Shown here piece after piece: positions 44,407 through 54,298 of a stretch of 64,000 bases of DNA. Within the stretch, counting starts at the first letter, position 1, and each line of letters opens with the position of its first letter. The DNA is from DATFCK01 sp963728975 (lineage in GTDB: Bacteria > Verrucomicrobiota > Verrucomicrobiia > Chthoniobacterales > UBA10450): positions 267,120-331,119 of the forward strand of contig CAVSMF010000005.1 of the NCBI GenBank assembly GCA_963728975.1. Direction: 5' to 3'. A program made the translations under genes and the position numbers. The notes under the pieces are model-generated. The model did not search any database. It had not been told where the DNA came from and saw only the letters and a list, made by a program, of their open reading frames with translations.

Positions 44407-46191
44407 ATGAAATCGCTACTGCTCATCCTCTGCCTAACCTTTCTGCCCATCTCCACGCAGCTGGCCAAACGCAAGCCAAAAAACCTCAAAGCTCGAAGCA
44501 TAGCGGAGGTCACCAGACTCGCCCCCCAAGCCACGTCAGCAAGTGCCGTTGTCACCGGCCAGACAGCTGGACCAACTCCGTTCATCGCTCAGATACAGCT
44601 GACCATTACGCCCCCTGACTCCCTTCAGAGCGTCCGCTTCACGATTGCACCAAAGCCGGGCTCGGTTACCCGCCCCATCTCAGCAACCTATACCAGCGAG
44701 TATCTGCAAAGCCGGGGTTATCTGGACCCTGACACTGGAATGGCCACAGTCCCGGTGTTTGGTCTGTATTCAGATTATTCGAACACAGTCACACTAACCT
44801 CTTTCTTCACGGACACGTCGTCCCAACAGGAAATGGTGACCGTAACAACAGGGCCGTACAATGACGAATGTGGACTCAGCAGTCCGACGATCATTCAAGC
44901 CCGAACGAACAGCACAGATTTAAGCTACGACTACATGGTGGTGAAAAACCTCTGCGGATCCAATTCGCCTACCATTATTGACACCGACGGCGCCATCCGG
45001 TGGGTAGGAACATCTGGAGTGACTAGCTTTGCCTCGATTTTCTTCGAAAATGGATTTTATATCTCAGCTAAGCCCCCAAACTCTTCAGATGCCACCGGAC
45101 TTAATCGAATCGAATTCGATGGCACTTTTAGCTTCATTCAAGACTATTCCGGTTCAGGTATCACATTCACAGGTCATCACAATATTGATCGCGGTAAGTA
45201 TGGGATGTTGCTGGATGTCGATACAACAACTCAGACTGAATCGACTATTGTTGAAGTGGACGCCTGCGGGAACCTTCTAAAAATCTGGGATCTAAGCGAA
45301 ATCATTAGCGCCGCGATGATCGCCGGAGGTGACGATCCGAGCGGATTCGTCCATGACGCGCCCTACGATTGGTTTCACAATAATGCTGCCACATACCGCC
45401 AATCCGATGATTCGCTGATCGTTTCCAGCCGCGAAAACTTTGTTATCTGTCTCGATTACGAGACCGGGGCGATCAAATGGATCTTGGGCGATCCCACCAA
45501 GCACTGGCACGATTATCAGTCGCTCCGGAATTACGCTTTGGTGCTCGGGCCCAATACGCTGCCCCCCATCGGTCAGCACGCTGTTTCCATCACGTATGAT
45601 GATGATTTGCTACTATTCGATGATGGGAAGAACAGCCTCAATCAAACGCCCCCCGGAGATAACCGGACTTACGACAGCGTTCCTCGGAAGTATTATATCG
45701 ATTCGCAAACATTTACTGCAACAGAGGTCTGGAATTATCCCAATGAGAATTTTGACAGCCCATTCTGCTCAAGTGTTTACGAAGATGCTCCTTCCAATTA
45801 TCTTATAGATTACGCGATCCCGGGCCATATACTTGGGTTGGATGCAGCAGGCAATACTATCTTCCATTACTCCTATTCTCCTAGCGGTTGCGATCCGGCC
45901 TGGAACGCGATTCCAATCCATTTAGAAAATCTGTTTTTTCCTGGGCCGGATCCCTCAACGGACCCCCGGGGCTGGCATGTTGGTTCTGTATTCAGGCAGG
46001 GGTCAAAGGTTGTCATCAGGTTTCCTGAAATCGGTGGCAAAACGTACCGTCTCGAATACAAAGATTCACTCAGCGATGTCTCCTGGCAGCCAGTCAGCGA
46101 TGTCACTCCTCAGTGTTCCGGCATTCTGCCTGTTACCGACACACCACCCGGGGGACACCGGTTTTATCGGGTGCGATTACTCAGCCCTTGA
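44407..46191 (+). CDS. Secreted arylsulfotransferase-family protein
   Basis: A 594-residue exported protein (signal MKSLLLILCLTFLPISTQL). The central domain is an arylsulfotransferase-type beta-propeller: TGHHNIDRGKYGMLLDVDT, DWFHNNAATYRQSDDSLIVS, CLDYETGAIKWILGDP, GQHAVSITYDDDLLLFDDG. Histidines in the HNN and GQHAV motifs correspond to those used for catalysis in bacterial AssT. The final ~50 residues (GKTYRLEYKDSLSDVSWQPV and RFYRVRLLSP) are a small C-terminal module frequent in secreted verrucomicrobial proteins. It may sulfate or rearrange sulfate groups on the surface polysaccharide made downstream; that link is inference. Confidence 0.85.
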   Translation: MKSLLLILCLTFLPISTQLAKRKPKNLKARSIAEVTRLAPQATSASAVVTGQTAGPTPFIAQIQLTITPPDSLQSVRFTIAPKPGSVTRPISATYTSEYLQSRGYLDPDTGMATVPVFGLYSDYSNTVTLTSFFTDTSSQQEMVTVTTGPYNDECGLSSPTIIQARTNSTDLSYDYMVVKNLCGSNSPTIIDTDGAIRWVGTSGVTSFASIFFENGFYISAKPPNSSDATGLNRIEFDGTFSFIQDYSGSGITFTGHHNIDRGKYGMLLDVDTTTQTESTIVEVDACGNLLKIWDLSEIISAAMIAGGDDPSGFVHDAPYDWFHNNAATYRQSDDSLIVSSRENFVICLDYETGAIKWILGDPTKHWHDYQSLRNYALVLGPNTLPPIGQHAVSITYDDDLLLFDDGKNSLNQTPPGDNRTYDSVPRKYYIDSQTFTATEVWNYPNENFDSPFCSSVYEDAPSNYLIDYAIPGHILGLDAAGNTIFHYSYSPSGCDPAWNAIPIHLENLFFPGPDPSTDPRGWHVGSVFRQGSKVVIRFPEIGGKTYRLEYKDSLSDVSWQPVSDVTPQCSGILPVTDTPPGGHRFYRVRLLSP

Positions 46192-46284
46192 CGCAACCGC
46201 AAAACCGGGCGCACTCTTGCGGATATTGTTTCAGGAAAGCGAGAACGACCGCACAGGAGTTTTGTTTGGAACTGTAGATCACAG

Positions 46285-48135
46285 GTGAATTATTACGGGA
46301 CGACGCTTCGAATCTGGGTCGTTTCTTTCTTTGCCCTGGCTTTTTTCCTATCCACTGCCCGCGGCACCGAATGGGTGGTGGATCAGCGGCACCCCAAGGC
46401 CTCTGACGATAATCCGGGGACAGCGAATCGCCCATTTAGAACGATCTCGGCCGCGGCCGAAAGAGTTCGCGCGGGCGATAAGGTGATGATCCATGGCGGC
46501 GACTATCGTGAGACCGTTATCATCAAAACTTCCGGGACGCCGGAGGCCCCGATAATCTTCGAGGCTGCACCCGGTGAAACACCGGTGATCAAAGGATCCG
46601 AGATCGTCAAAGGCTGGACCCGGACGTCGGCTAACGTCTGGAAAGCCAAATTGCCCACGCTGCCGCCGCGATCGAATGACAAAGGCAACCCCTATTTCTG
46701 GGAAACAAACGCTGTGCGACAAGTGTTTATTAAAGACGGCGTCCTGCTGGACGCCAGTCATCTGCGTCCCGCTCAACCGGATAACCTGCGAGAAGGAAAC
46801 TTCTTTTGCGACAAAGCGAAAAACGACCTCTACGTTTGGTTGCCGGAGTCCCAGGACGCCAATCGCACTGCCATTGAAGCGTCCATGCGCACAACCTGGC
46901 TTTCCGTACTTGGAAGCAACATCATCATCCGCGGTATTCAGATGCGTCACTCGAGCACGCTCAGCATCGGCAACGGACCAGCCTGCAGCATCCCAGGCGC
47001 CAACGTTTCTCTGGAGAATTGCACAATGACCTGGGCAGATTTCGTCGGAATAAGCGTTTCCGGTACCAATGACAAACTGATCAATTGTCTCATTGCCTGC
47101 AACGGGTGCGCCGGAATGGGAGGCACTGGACAAAATCATCTCATTGAAGGCTGTCGCTTCCTCTACAACAACATTGATCGGTATTACTACGATTGGCACG
47201 CGGGCGGAGCGAAGCTGATCCCGAGCTTTGAGCATAGTCATATTACGCGAAATGAATTCGCCTACAATATGGGACACGCTTTGTGGCTCGACGGCGGTTG
47301 CAATGACAATCTTGTCGATCGAAATCTTTGCCATGACAACGAAGGTGCCGGTATTGTCATTGAAGTCTCAGCTCGTAATCGCGTATTCAACAACATTTGC
47401 TTTGGAAATCGAAACCCATTGACAGCGGATTTTCTCGAACCCGCCGGCACAACGGCAAACGGCCGACCAGTGTTCGAGAAAAAGCAACATGGCGGAGAGC
47501 CTCTTACCGGAATGCTGTATCACGCCGGAGATGCTCGCGGCATCTACATTTCTTCGTCCCCGGAAACAAAGATGTTTCACAACACTTGTTATCTGAACGA
47601 AGGCGAGGGGATTTGTGTGGAAGGATCTTTGAGAAGGGAAGCAGGCGGCAACATGTCGACGCGCGATTGCCTTGTCCTAAACAATATCTGCGCCTACAAC
47701 AAAGGCGCGCAGCTGGTGTTGCGGCGAAATGGCGCTGATGGCAACACCAGCGGTAACCGGTCTGATTACAATCTTTTGGCGCGCCGCGGAGCTGTTCTGG
47801 CCGAAGCCGGATGGGGCGTCTCTATCGCGATGCTGCTGAAAGATTGGCAGAAGTCCAGCGGCAACGATATCCATTCTATCCAGGCAGATCCCGCTTTTGC
47901 GATGGCTGCTATGGAAGATTTCCGTCTTCTTCCCATCAGTCCCGCAGCCGCGGCTGCGCCGCCCCTGCCCGAAGTTCAAACGGATTTCTATAGAATTTCG
48001 CGGCCGAAAGACCAGGTCAGTATCGGGGCCTGCGAGATTACTGCGCAGGACTACCCTCGTCCGGCCCGGTTGGGCCTCTTCGGTGCGAACTCCGATCGGC
48101 CCGTCAGTTCAATAGGGACGCCAGGTCACCGGTGA
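46285..48135 (+). CDS. Secreted right-handed beta-helix protein (DUF1565-like)
   Basis: A 616-residue exported protein from GTG 46285 with signal LRIWVVSFFALAFFLSTARG. The opening DNPGTANRPFRTISAAAERV and GDKVMIHGGDYRETVIIKTS are the DUF1565/pectate-lyase-superfamily start; residues ~200-480 are a parallel beta-helix (SLENCTMTWADFVGISVSGT, HLIEGCRFLYNNIDRYY, DNLVDRNLCHDNEGAGIVIE). Could be a polysaccharide lyase, epimerase or binding protein. Its last 27 bases overlap the end of the convergent gene. Confidence 0.8.
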   Translation: MNYYGTTLRIWVVSFFALAFFLSTARGTEWVVDQRHPKASDDNPGTANRPFRTISAAAERVRAGDKVMIHGGDYRETVIIKTSGTPEAPIIFEAAPGETPVIKGSEIVKGWTRTSANVWKAKLPTLPPRSNDKGNPYFWETNAVRQVFIKDGVLLDASHLRPAQPDNLREGNFFCDKAKNDLYVWLPESQDANRTAIEASMRTTWLSVLGSNIIIRGIQMRHSSTLSIGNGPACSIPGANVSLENCTMTWADFVGISVSGTNDKLINCLIACNGCAGMGGTGQNHLIEGCRFLYNNIDRYYYDWHAGGAKLIPSFEHSHITRNEFAYNMGHALWLDGGCNDNLVDRNLCHDNEGAGIVIEVSARNRVFNNICFGNRNPLTADFLEPAGTTANGRPVFEKKQHGGEPLTGMLYHAGDARGIYISSSPETKMFHNTCYLNEGEGICVEGSLRREAGGNMSTRDCLVLNNICAYNKGAQLVLRRNGADGNTSGNRSDYNLLARRGAVLAEAGWGVSIAMLLKDWQKSSGNDIHSIQADPAFAMAAMEDFRLLPISPAAAAAPPLPEVQTDFYRISRPKDQVSIGACEITAQDYPRPARLGLFGANSDRPVSSIGTPGHR

Positions 48136-49881
48136 ACCATCGGACATAATATTATTCAAGAGGGTCACACCGACTCCGACGGCGTTATTTGAAAGAGGAT
48201 AAGCCACTCCGATGGTGTTGTTGGAGATGGTGGCGTTGTTCAAATACGACGTTCCTATACCCCAAAATGAAACCGCCCCCAGCCCGGAAGTATCGAAGCT
48301 GATCGTGTTACTGTTTATTGTAACGCTGCTGTTCGCCTTGGGCACGGTCTGCTGTTCTGCTCCCCCAATGACAACTCCAAAACTTGAACCACTCGGAACT
48401 CGGTTTTGAATGCTGAAATTATTGTTACTGATATTGATATTCCGCTGGTCGAGCACGGACACAAAGGCGACGCCCATCCACCCGCGAACCACAGTATTAT
48501 TCGTCACCCGGAGCCCATCGATCGTTCCCACATCCAAATAGCCCGCTCCATAACAATCGATGAAAGTGTTACCGTCGACTTCACAGTCCTTTACATAGGC
48601 AAGATTTACTCCACCGCTCGTAAACCCGTGGTTCGAGCCATCATTGATCCCGACTGCAGTGCAGCCTACAACCTTCGAATTCGTAATGGGACAAGCCGCT
48701 GTTCCAGCCAGAGCGAAAGGATTGCCATAGGTGCCTCGTGGCAGTTCGGCCCGACAATCACGAATGATATCATTTACTCCGGGACTCTGAGCTGAGCTTG
48801 TCAGAATCATTGCGAAGCCTTCTCGTCGGTATTCCCGTGAGCCATAACTGTTAATATGGCGCACTCGTTCAATCAGATTGTTGCTGCCACGCAGAGTCAC
48901 CGCATTCACTGTGCAGGGGCTCTCACCATTGGTCCCGTTAGGCGCAGTCTGTTCGATCTCAGGCCAGTTGCAATCGATTGTTAAGTCGCGGACCGTGACA
49001 TTATCCGTGGTGACATTAGGGTCGGTCGCGAGAACGATATTGTTCGACACCCCGCTTACCAGGAGACCGACAAGCTGCAGGGTGGTCGAATACATTCCGT
49101 CGCCGGAGAGCAGCCAACCTGAGCGCAGCCACCACGGGTGATGCACATCGGTCCGAAACGGCCCTGCTCCACTGAGATGGATGCCAAGATTAGGAGTGGA
49201 TTGATATCGATTTAAGATCGCATCGAATTGTGCAGGCGTGCTGCCGTCAAACGGGTCGGCTTGGGTCCCCGAACCTGGCAGTCCGTCACCGCGAACGGCG
49301 ATCCAAATCTCCCGCTCTGGAGTTGGCGCCGGCGTGGGGTTCGGTGTAGGTGTCGGAATGGGAGTTGCGGCAGGTGATGGGGTTGGCGTTACAGCGGAGA
49401 CTGGTTCGGCGGCGAGAATGATGGATGATCGCGTCGGAGTCGCAACCTTGTAACCGGCTCCTCCGACCAATCTCAACGTAAACGTCCGAGCCTGCGATCT
49501 ATTCGAATGAAGCGCGCTGATGATCAGATTCGCCGATGTCGATCCCGCTGGGATAATAATACCGCCGGAGCCGCCGTTCATTGCATAATCCTGACCCTCG
49601 ATGGCGGTTCCACTGGTTGCATAACCGACAGTGATCGGACCGGCGGGGGCGGCACCGGAAATCCGGAAGGTAAGTTGGGCCGCGTCCGGAGGCGAAATCT
49701 TCCTCGCTGAGGTGGTAATCGAGATTTTGGGGGGCTTTTGTCGAGGGGCCCGCTTTACAAGCCGATAAGGTTCGGTGGCCGAGGCAATTGTTCCGACCAG
49801 CAGGAGAACAGAGACCACTGCGCTGCGAACAAGAGGGCTGGAGAAAAAAACCGAACGGCGTGGGTTTTTCATATTTACCAT
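48109..49881 (-). CDS. Secreted Calx-beta plus beta-helix protein
   Basis: A 590-residue exported protein. After a signal segment (VRSAVVSVLLLVGTIASATE) comes a Calx-beta-like domain (TFRISGAAPAGPITVGYATS, YAMNGGSGGIIIPAGS), a threonine/proline linker (TPTPSPAATPIPTPTPNPTP) and a parallel beta-helix (DNVTVRDLTIDCNWPEIEQ, VKDCEVDGNTFIDCYGAGYL, ATISNNTIGVAYPLSNN). Likely an extracellular adhesin or carbohydrate-active protein. ATG 49872 is an alternative start. Confidence 0.8.
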   Translation of the reverse strand: MVNMKNPRRSVFFSSPLVRSAVVSVLLLVGTIASATEPYRLVKRAPRQKPPKISITTSARKISPPDAAQLTFRISGAAPAGPITVGYATSGTAIEGQDYAMNGGSGGIIIPAGSTSANLIISALHSNRSQARTFTLRLVGGAGYKVATPTRSSIILAAEPVSAVTPTPSPAATPIPTPTPNPTPAPTPEREIWIAVRGDGLPGSGTQADPFDGSTPAQFDAILNRYQSTPNLGIHLSGAGPFRTDVHHPWWLRSGWLLSGDGMYSTTLQLVGLLVSGVSNNIVLATDPNVTTDNVTVRDLTIDCNWPEIEQTAPNGTNGESPCTVNAVTLRGSNNLIERVRHINSYGSREYRREGFAMILTSSAQSPGVNDIIRDCRAELPRGTYGNPFALAGTAACPITNSKVVGCTAVGINDGSNHGFTSGGVNLAYVKDCEVDGNTFIDCYGAGYLDVGTIDGLRVTNNTVVRGWMGVAFVSVLDQRNINISNNNFSIQNRVPSGSSFGVVIGGAEQQTVPKANSSVTINSNTISFDTSGLGAVSFWGIGTSYLNNATISNNTIGVAYPLSNNAVGVGVTLLNNIMSDGSPVTWRPY

Positions 49882-50085
49882 ATAGCAAGCCCCATGCGCG
49901 CCATTTCGCTTTTCGCCACCGAATCATTCGGGCTTCTGATCCCCTCCCAGCCCGGTCCGACACAGAGGCCAGCAAATTTTCGAGTCAGCGGCAACGGCCC
50001 ATGCTAGGATGGGCCGATTCCTGACTGCACGAAATCATGCGCTCGGTCCGGTTCGCGCAAGAAGTGCTATGCTCAGCTCTGATCG

Positions 50086-51654
50086 GTGAACCCAACCACC
50101 CTTAGATTCAATATTATTCCTATTCTAATCGGCGCGATCGGTCTCGTAACCGCGTTGGTCGTCGGCGTTTTCATCGGTGGCAGCGAGATTGCCAATCTGG
50201 CGATCATCTGCGGGGCCGTTCTTTTGATCCTGATCATCGCTGCGATGCGCCAGCACGTCTGGCTTTTGCTGCCAATGTTCTGGTCCTTCACTGGCTCGGT
50301 TTCGGTGCTGCCGATTCCTTTCTCCGTTCGCGATCTTACCGTGCTCATGGTAGCGGCGATCGGTTTTGCGCTTCTGGCTCTCCGTATTTACCGATTCAGA
50401 AACCGCTGGGGGTTTATCGATGTCTTACTCGTTCTCAATGTCGCGCAGGTCGCGCTTGCTTTTCTTGCCCATCCAACCGGCCTGCGCGCTTTTTCGTCGA
50501 CAACGGTCGGAGCGAAACCCTACTTCAACGTTGCGATCGCTTTTCTGGCCTACCTGATTGTCGCTAACCAGGTCATTTCGGAAAAACTCGGGCGACGCCT
50601 GCCGATCTTCGTCCTCTTACCCGAAATGTTCAGCTCGGTCGTGAACCTGCTTGTTCGGATCAAGCCATCGTTGGGCTACATATTGGGAATGATCTACAGC
50701 GGGTTCTTTCCGCCACGCGATGTAGTGATAACACAGAGTGGCATTAGCAGCGGAGTTGAACGTGTAAACATCGGTGGCGGCCGAACACTCATTACAGTTC
50801 TTTGCTCCTATTTTCGACCGTTGACGTTACTCATGCCGCTTTACCCCGTTCGAGCCGCACTTTTTCTTCTGGGCATCGTATTGGTCCTTATTTCCGGCTT
50901 TCGGTCGGAATTCATTACCGTCGGCGCTATATTCGTTCTGAGCAGCTATTTTCGTAAGGGCTGGTCGGAAACGTTATTCGTAATCACAGGCATGGCGATC
51001 GGCTTCTCCGCCCTCACCCTGATCAACTCGATTCACCCGCTGCCATTGGCCGTGCAACGGGCGGTATCTTTTCTTCCGGGCCATTGGAATCCTCGGGCCG
51101 TGAAGGACGCCGAGGACTCAACAGAGTGGCGTGTCCAGATGTGGAAGGAGATTCCGAAGAGCACTCGCTACGTCCGGGATCAGTGGATGGGTGACGGATT
51201 CGGCTTTACCCGCACCGAGTTGCTGGCCATGCAACGGCAAACAATGCGCACGGGAGAAATTACGCAGGAAGACTCTATGATTATTGGCGCATTTCACAAC
51301 GGCCCGCTTTCCGCGATTCGATTCGTCGGCTTCGTGGGTCTGATCTTGTACTACGCTCTCCTGGTTTACCTGGCGATATATGCAGCACGAATTATTCGCG
51401 CAGCCGAAGACACTCGCTTCTATCCCTTGGCGCTCTTTGTCGGCCTGATTCTGATCTGGGAGCCGATCAATTATACCCTTGTATTCGGCGCCTACGATTC
51501 GGGACTTCCCAACACGATCTTCGCCGTAGGAATGTTGAAGATGATTAGCAACTCTATACGGCAACTATCCAAGCCCAGGAGGCTCACAGAAGATAGCCGT
51601 CCGCCAACGAGCGGGAACCAAATCGAAGTTGCAGCACATTTTCGGGGCCGCTAG
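50086..51654 (+). CDS. O-antigen ligase/polymerase-like membrane protein
   Basis: A 522-residue protein from GTG 50086 with about ten to twelve hydrophobic helices, starting IIPILIGAIGLVTALVVGVF. A large hydrophilic loop between residues ~325 and 410 (WRVQMWKEIPKSTRYVRDQW, MGDGFGFTRTE, AFHNGPLSAIRFVG) has the periplasmic-loop pattern of O-antigen ligases and Wzy polymerases (H and R residues). It would join or polymerise polysaccharide repeat units at the periplasmic face. Family assignment rests on topology more than on motif. Confidence 0.7.
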   Translation: MNPTTLRFNIIPILIGAIGLVTALVVGVFIGGSEIANLAIICGAVLLILIIAAMRQHVWLLLPMFWSFTGSVSVLPIPFSVRDLTVLMVAAIGFALLALRIYRFRNRWGFIDVLLVLNVAQVALAFLAHPTGLRAFSSTTVGAKPYFNVAIAFLAYLIVANQVISEKLGRRLPIFVLLPEMFSSVVNLLVRIKPSLGYILGMIYSGFFPPRDVVITQSGISSGVERVNIGGGRTLITVLCSYFRPLTLLMPLYPVRAALFLLGIVLVLISGFRSEFITVGAIFVLSSYFRKGWSETLFVITGMAIGFSALTLINSIHPLPLAVQRAVSFLPGHWNPRAVKDAEDSTEWRVQMWKEIPKSTRYVRDQWMGDGFGFTRTELLAMQRQTMRTGEITQEDSMIIGAFHNGPLSAIRFVGFVGLILYYALLVYLAIYAARIIRAAEDTRFYPLALFVGLILIWEPINYTLVFGAYDSGLPNTIFAVGMLKMISNSIRQLSKPRRLTEDSRPPTSGNQIEVAAHFRGR

Positions 51655-51703
51655 GACACCGCAGTCGAGGGAGAGCTTCCAATCGGCGTTGCACCAAAAC
51701 CAA

Positions 51704-52624
51704 ATGCGCCAGTGCTTGCTTTGTCAAAGTAACGATGTCTGTCCGACCTGCACTTTGTCTGGACGAGAACTCCGGTCTCTTTGGGATGCCATTGGAACGC
51801 CGCTAGCCGATGACGCATTTGGAGCGATTACTCCAGACTACCGCGTTTCCCGATTGAAGTGTCGAGGTTGCGGGTTTCAATTTTTCGACCCGCGTTTAGC
51901 CGGAAGCGAAATATTTTACCGGCAACTACGGAACGAGGATTATTTTGCAGCTGAGCGACCTGAATTCTTTCGAACGCTGGAGTTCGCCAAGCGTCGACAG
52001 CTTACAAAGGTGCTGGACGTAGGATGCGGCTCAGGTGTTTTTTTGGACTTGGCGCGAGCGCAGGGTCTAATCACTCACGGTCTTGATTTAAACCGATTAG
52101 CTGCCGCAGAAGCCCGCTTACGATCTCATGTTGTTTTCGACAAATTGCTATCCAACCTTGATCCGGGCGTTTTTTTAGAGCGATACGATCTGATCACGTT
52201 ATTTCAAGTACTCGAACACGTTGCGGATCCAGTGCCAACGATGCGCAAGGCAGCTCGACTGCTGAGCCCGGGTGGCTACATCTCCATCGCGGTACCAAAT
52301 TCCCATGGCCTTCCATCCTTGTCTTGGCTACAACCTCAGCAATGGCCGCCCCACCATGTGAGTCACTGGCGCAAGAGGGATTTTCAAACGTTGGCGGAGG
52401 CGGCAAAGTTGAGGCTCGTAATGATCCAAAGCGATGTTCTTTTCGGACGCGACATCGAGAAAATCTGGCTTCTCCAGAGGCGACTCGCCGCCGCCATTGA
52501 GCGTCCGCCCGCCGCGCCTCCTTCTTTCATCATTAAATCACTCTCGTTCGTCTATCGTAAAACCGGAGTGAAATTCCTCTTTCCGCGTCTCGGTTCTAGC
52601 ATACAAGCGTACTTTTCTGCCTGA
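51704..52624 (+). CDS. SAM methyltransferase with zinc-ribbon N-terminus
   Basis: A 306-residue protein starting MRQCLLCQSNDVCPTCTLSG, with a further pair CRGCGFQFFDPRL, so a zinc-ribbon precedes the methyltransferase domain. LDVGCGSGVFLDLARAQGL, DLITLFQVLEHVADPVPTMR and LLSPGGYISIAVPN are class I methyltransferase motifs, as in many sugar or polysaccharide methyltransferases. The frame is open upstream to 51629 but ATG 51704 starts at the zinc-ribbon. Confidence 0.82.
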   Translation: MRQCLLCQSNDVCPTCTLSGRELRSLWDAIGTPLADDAFGAITPDYRVSRLKCRGCGFQFFDPRLAGSEIFYRQLRNEDYFAAERPEFFRTLEFAKRRQLTKVLDVGCGSGVFLDLARAQGLITHGLDLNRLAAAEARLRSHVVFDKLLSNLDPGVFLERYDLITLFQVLEHVADPVPTMRKAARLLSPGGYISIAVPNSHGLPSLSWLQPQQWPPHHVSHWRKRDFQTLAEAAKLRLVMIQSDVLFGRDIEKIWLLQRRLAAAIERPPAAPPSFIIKSLSFVYRKTGVKFLFPRLGSSIQAYFSA

Positions 52625-52690
52625 GCGACCTGCATTACTTACCGGTGAGGGGCTGGAACATCACGAACGTCGTAGCGAGATCCTTCTGAT

Positions 52691-54280
52691 ATGAACATCA
52701 ATTTGCGGTGGGACAGGTTTTTTAAAGCCGTAGCTTCTGGCTACGCCCTGTTGGCTGTCAATACGCTCTACGTGCTGGCGTCAGTCCCTCTCGCGCTGCA
52801 TTACCTCCAAAAGCGGGAATTCGGTCTCTGGGCGCTGACTATGCAACTCACCGGGTATCTTCAGCTGATCGACCTTGGAATGTCGGCATCCGTCTCGCGA
52901 CACCTGATCGAGCACAAAGATGATCGCAACAGCGGCGGATATGGAAGTATGGTTCAAACCGGTTTTCTTGTCTTGCTCGTTCAAGGATTTGTTGTCCTGG
53001 TGGCGGCGGCTGTTTTGATTCATTTTGGAGCCGCTTTTCTCCGCATTGATCCTGACCTGCAGCGGTTGTTCGAGATTGTAATGTTTGTTCAGTGCGCCAT
53101 CGTCGCCGCCGATTTTCCGGCTCGCCTCGCTGGCCACCTGCTCGTTGCCCATCAGCGAACCGACATCACGAACTATTCCCAGATTGGGATGTTTGCGATT
53201 ACTTTCGGCAGTCTCTGGTTCTTTTTTGCGCGAGGTTCCGGGATTTTTAGCCTGGTTTGGGCGAACCTCATTGGATGGGCGGGAATCATCCTGAGCAACC
53301 TTGTAGCGTGTCGAAGTCTGGGAATTTTTCCGTCCTCCGGGACGTGGGGTAGTGCTAGCTGGCAGAAATTCCGCGAGCTATTCCGATACGGGAAGGATGT
53401 GTTTTGGATTGCCCTCGGGACGCAGATGATCAACGCGAGTCAATCTATCGTCATTACCCGAGCGCTGGGGTTGAATTCAGCGGCCGTCTGGTCGGTTTGC
53501 ACTCGCACTTTTACCCTGGCGAATCAAATTATTTGGCGCCCGTTTGATTTTTCCTATCCAATGCTCTCAGAAATGGTAGTTCGTAACGAACGCGAACGAC
53601 TCCTGCATCGATTTAAGGGACTCGTTGTCGTTTCCACATCTCTGGCCGTCCTGGCGGGTCTGATGTTTGCGACGTGCAACCAGCAATTCGTCAGTCTTTG
53701 GACTCATAAGGCGATCGGATGGGGAGTCGAAAACGACGTTCTTCTGGGGGCCTGGATGGTTGTCCTCGCGTTAGTGCACTGCCACTGCGGATTTGTCTTA
53801 ATCACCAAACGTATCGAATTCATGCGTTACATTTACTTCATCGAAGGGGCTGCGTTCCTAACTCTTGGCAGCTATGCCGCAAGCCACATTGGTTTTTCCG
53901 GACTGGTCGCAACCTCGCTGGTTTGCAGTCTGATGTTCAGCGGAAGCTACGGAATCTATCGCACCATGCGCGAATTCAAATTGTCTCTTAAAGAAGTGCT
54001 TTGGCGCTGGCTTGCTCCGTCCGGTCAATTATTGCTAAGTGTCGGTGTCCTTGCGCTTCTTGTTTATTGGCCAACACGTAACTTGTCGGCAGAGATAAGG
54101 TTATCGGTTTACGTTCTAACGCTCGGCCTGGCCGGGGCATTTTTGTTTATTCGGCGCGGGCTTGGACACGAACTCAGCGAGGAACTCCGACAGCGAACCC
54201 CACTTCCGGTTTCACGTTTATTGGGCAAAATCCTTCCGGGACCGGTAAGTTCATCTCCAGCAGAGCAATTATACGACTAA
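52691..54280 (+). CDS. Polysaccharide flippase (Wzx/MVF-MATE-like)
   Basis: A 529-residue protein with about 12-14 hydrophobic segments. ALLAVNTLYVLASVPLALHY, EFGLWALTMQLTGYLQLIDL and SVSRHLIEHKDDRN match the oligosaccharide flippase family that moves lipid-linked repeat units across the inner membrane. Same direction and 67 nt after the methyltransferase gene. Together with the polymerase-like protein it suggests a Wzx/Wzy route, separate from the ABC permease at 37.5 kb. Confidence 0.88.
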   Translation: MNINLRWDRFFKAVASGYALLAVNTLYVLASVPLALHYLQKREFGLWALTMQLTGYLQLIDLGMSASVSRHLIEHKDDRNSGGYGSMVQTGFLVLLVQGFVVLVAAAVLIHFGAAFLRIDPDLQRLFEIVMFVQCAIVAADFPARLAGHLLVAHQRTDITNYSQIGMFAITFGSLWFFFARGSGIFSLVWANLIGWAGIILSNLVACRSLGIFPSSGTWGSASWQKFRELFRYGKDVFWIALGTQMINASQSIVITRALGLNSAAVWSVCTRTFTLANQIIWRPFDFSYPMLSEMVVRNERERLLHRFKGLVVVSTSLAVLAGLMFATCNQQFVSLWTHKAIGWGVENDVLLGAWMVVLALVHCHCGFVLITKRIEFMRYIYFIEGAAFLTLGSYAASHIGFSGLVATSLVCSLMFSGSYGIYRTMREFKLSLKEVLWRWLAPSGQLLLSVGVLALLVYWPTRNLSAEIRLSVYVLTLGLAGAFLFIRRGLGHELSEELRQRTPLPVSRLLGKILPGPVSSSPAEQLYD

Positions 54281-54298
54281 TCGTTCCAGAATGGGCTA

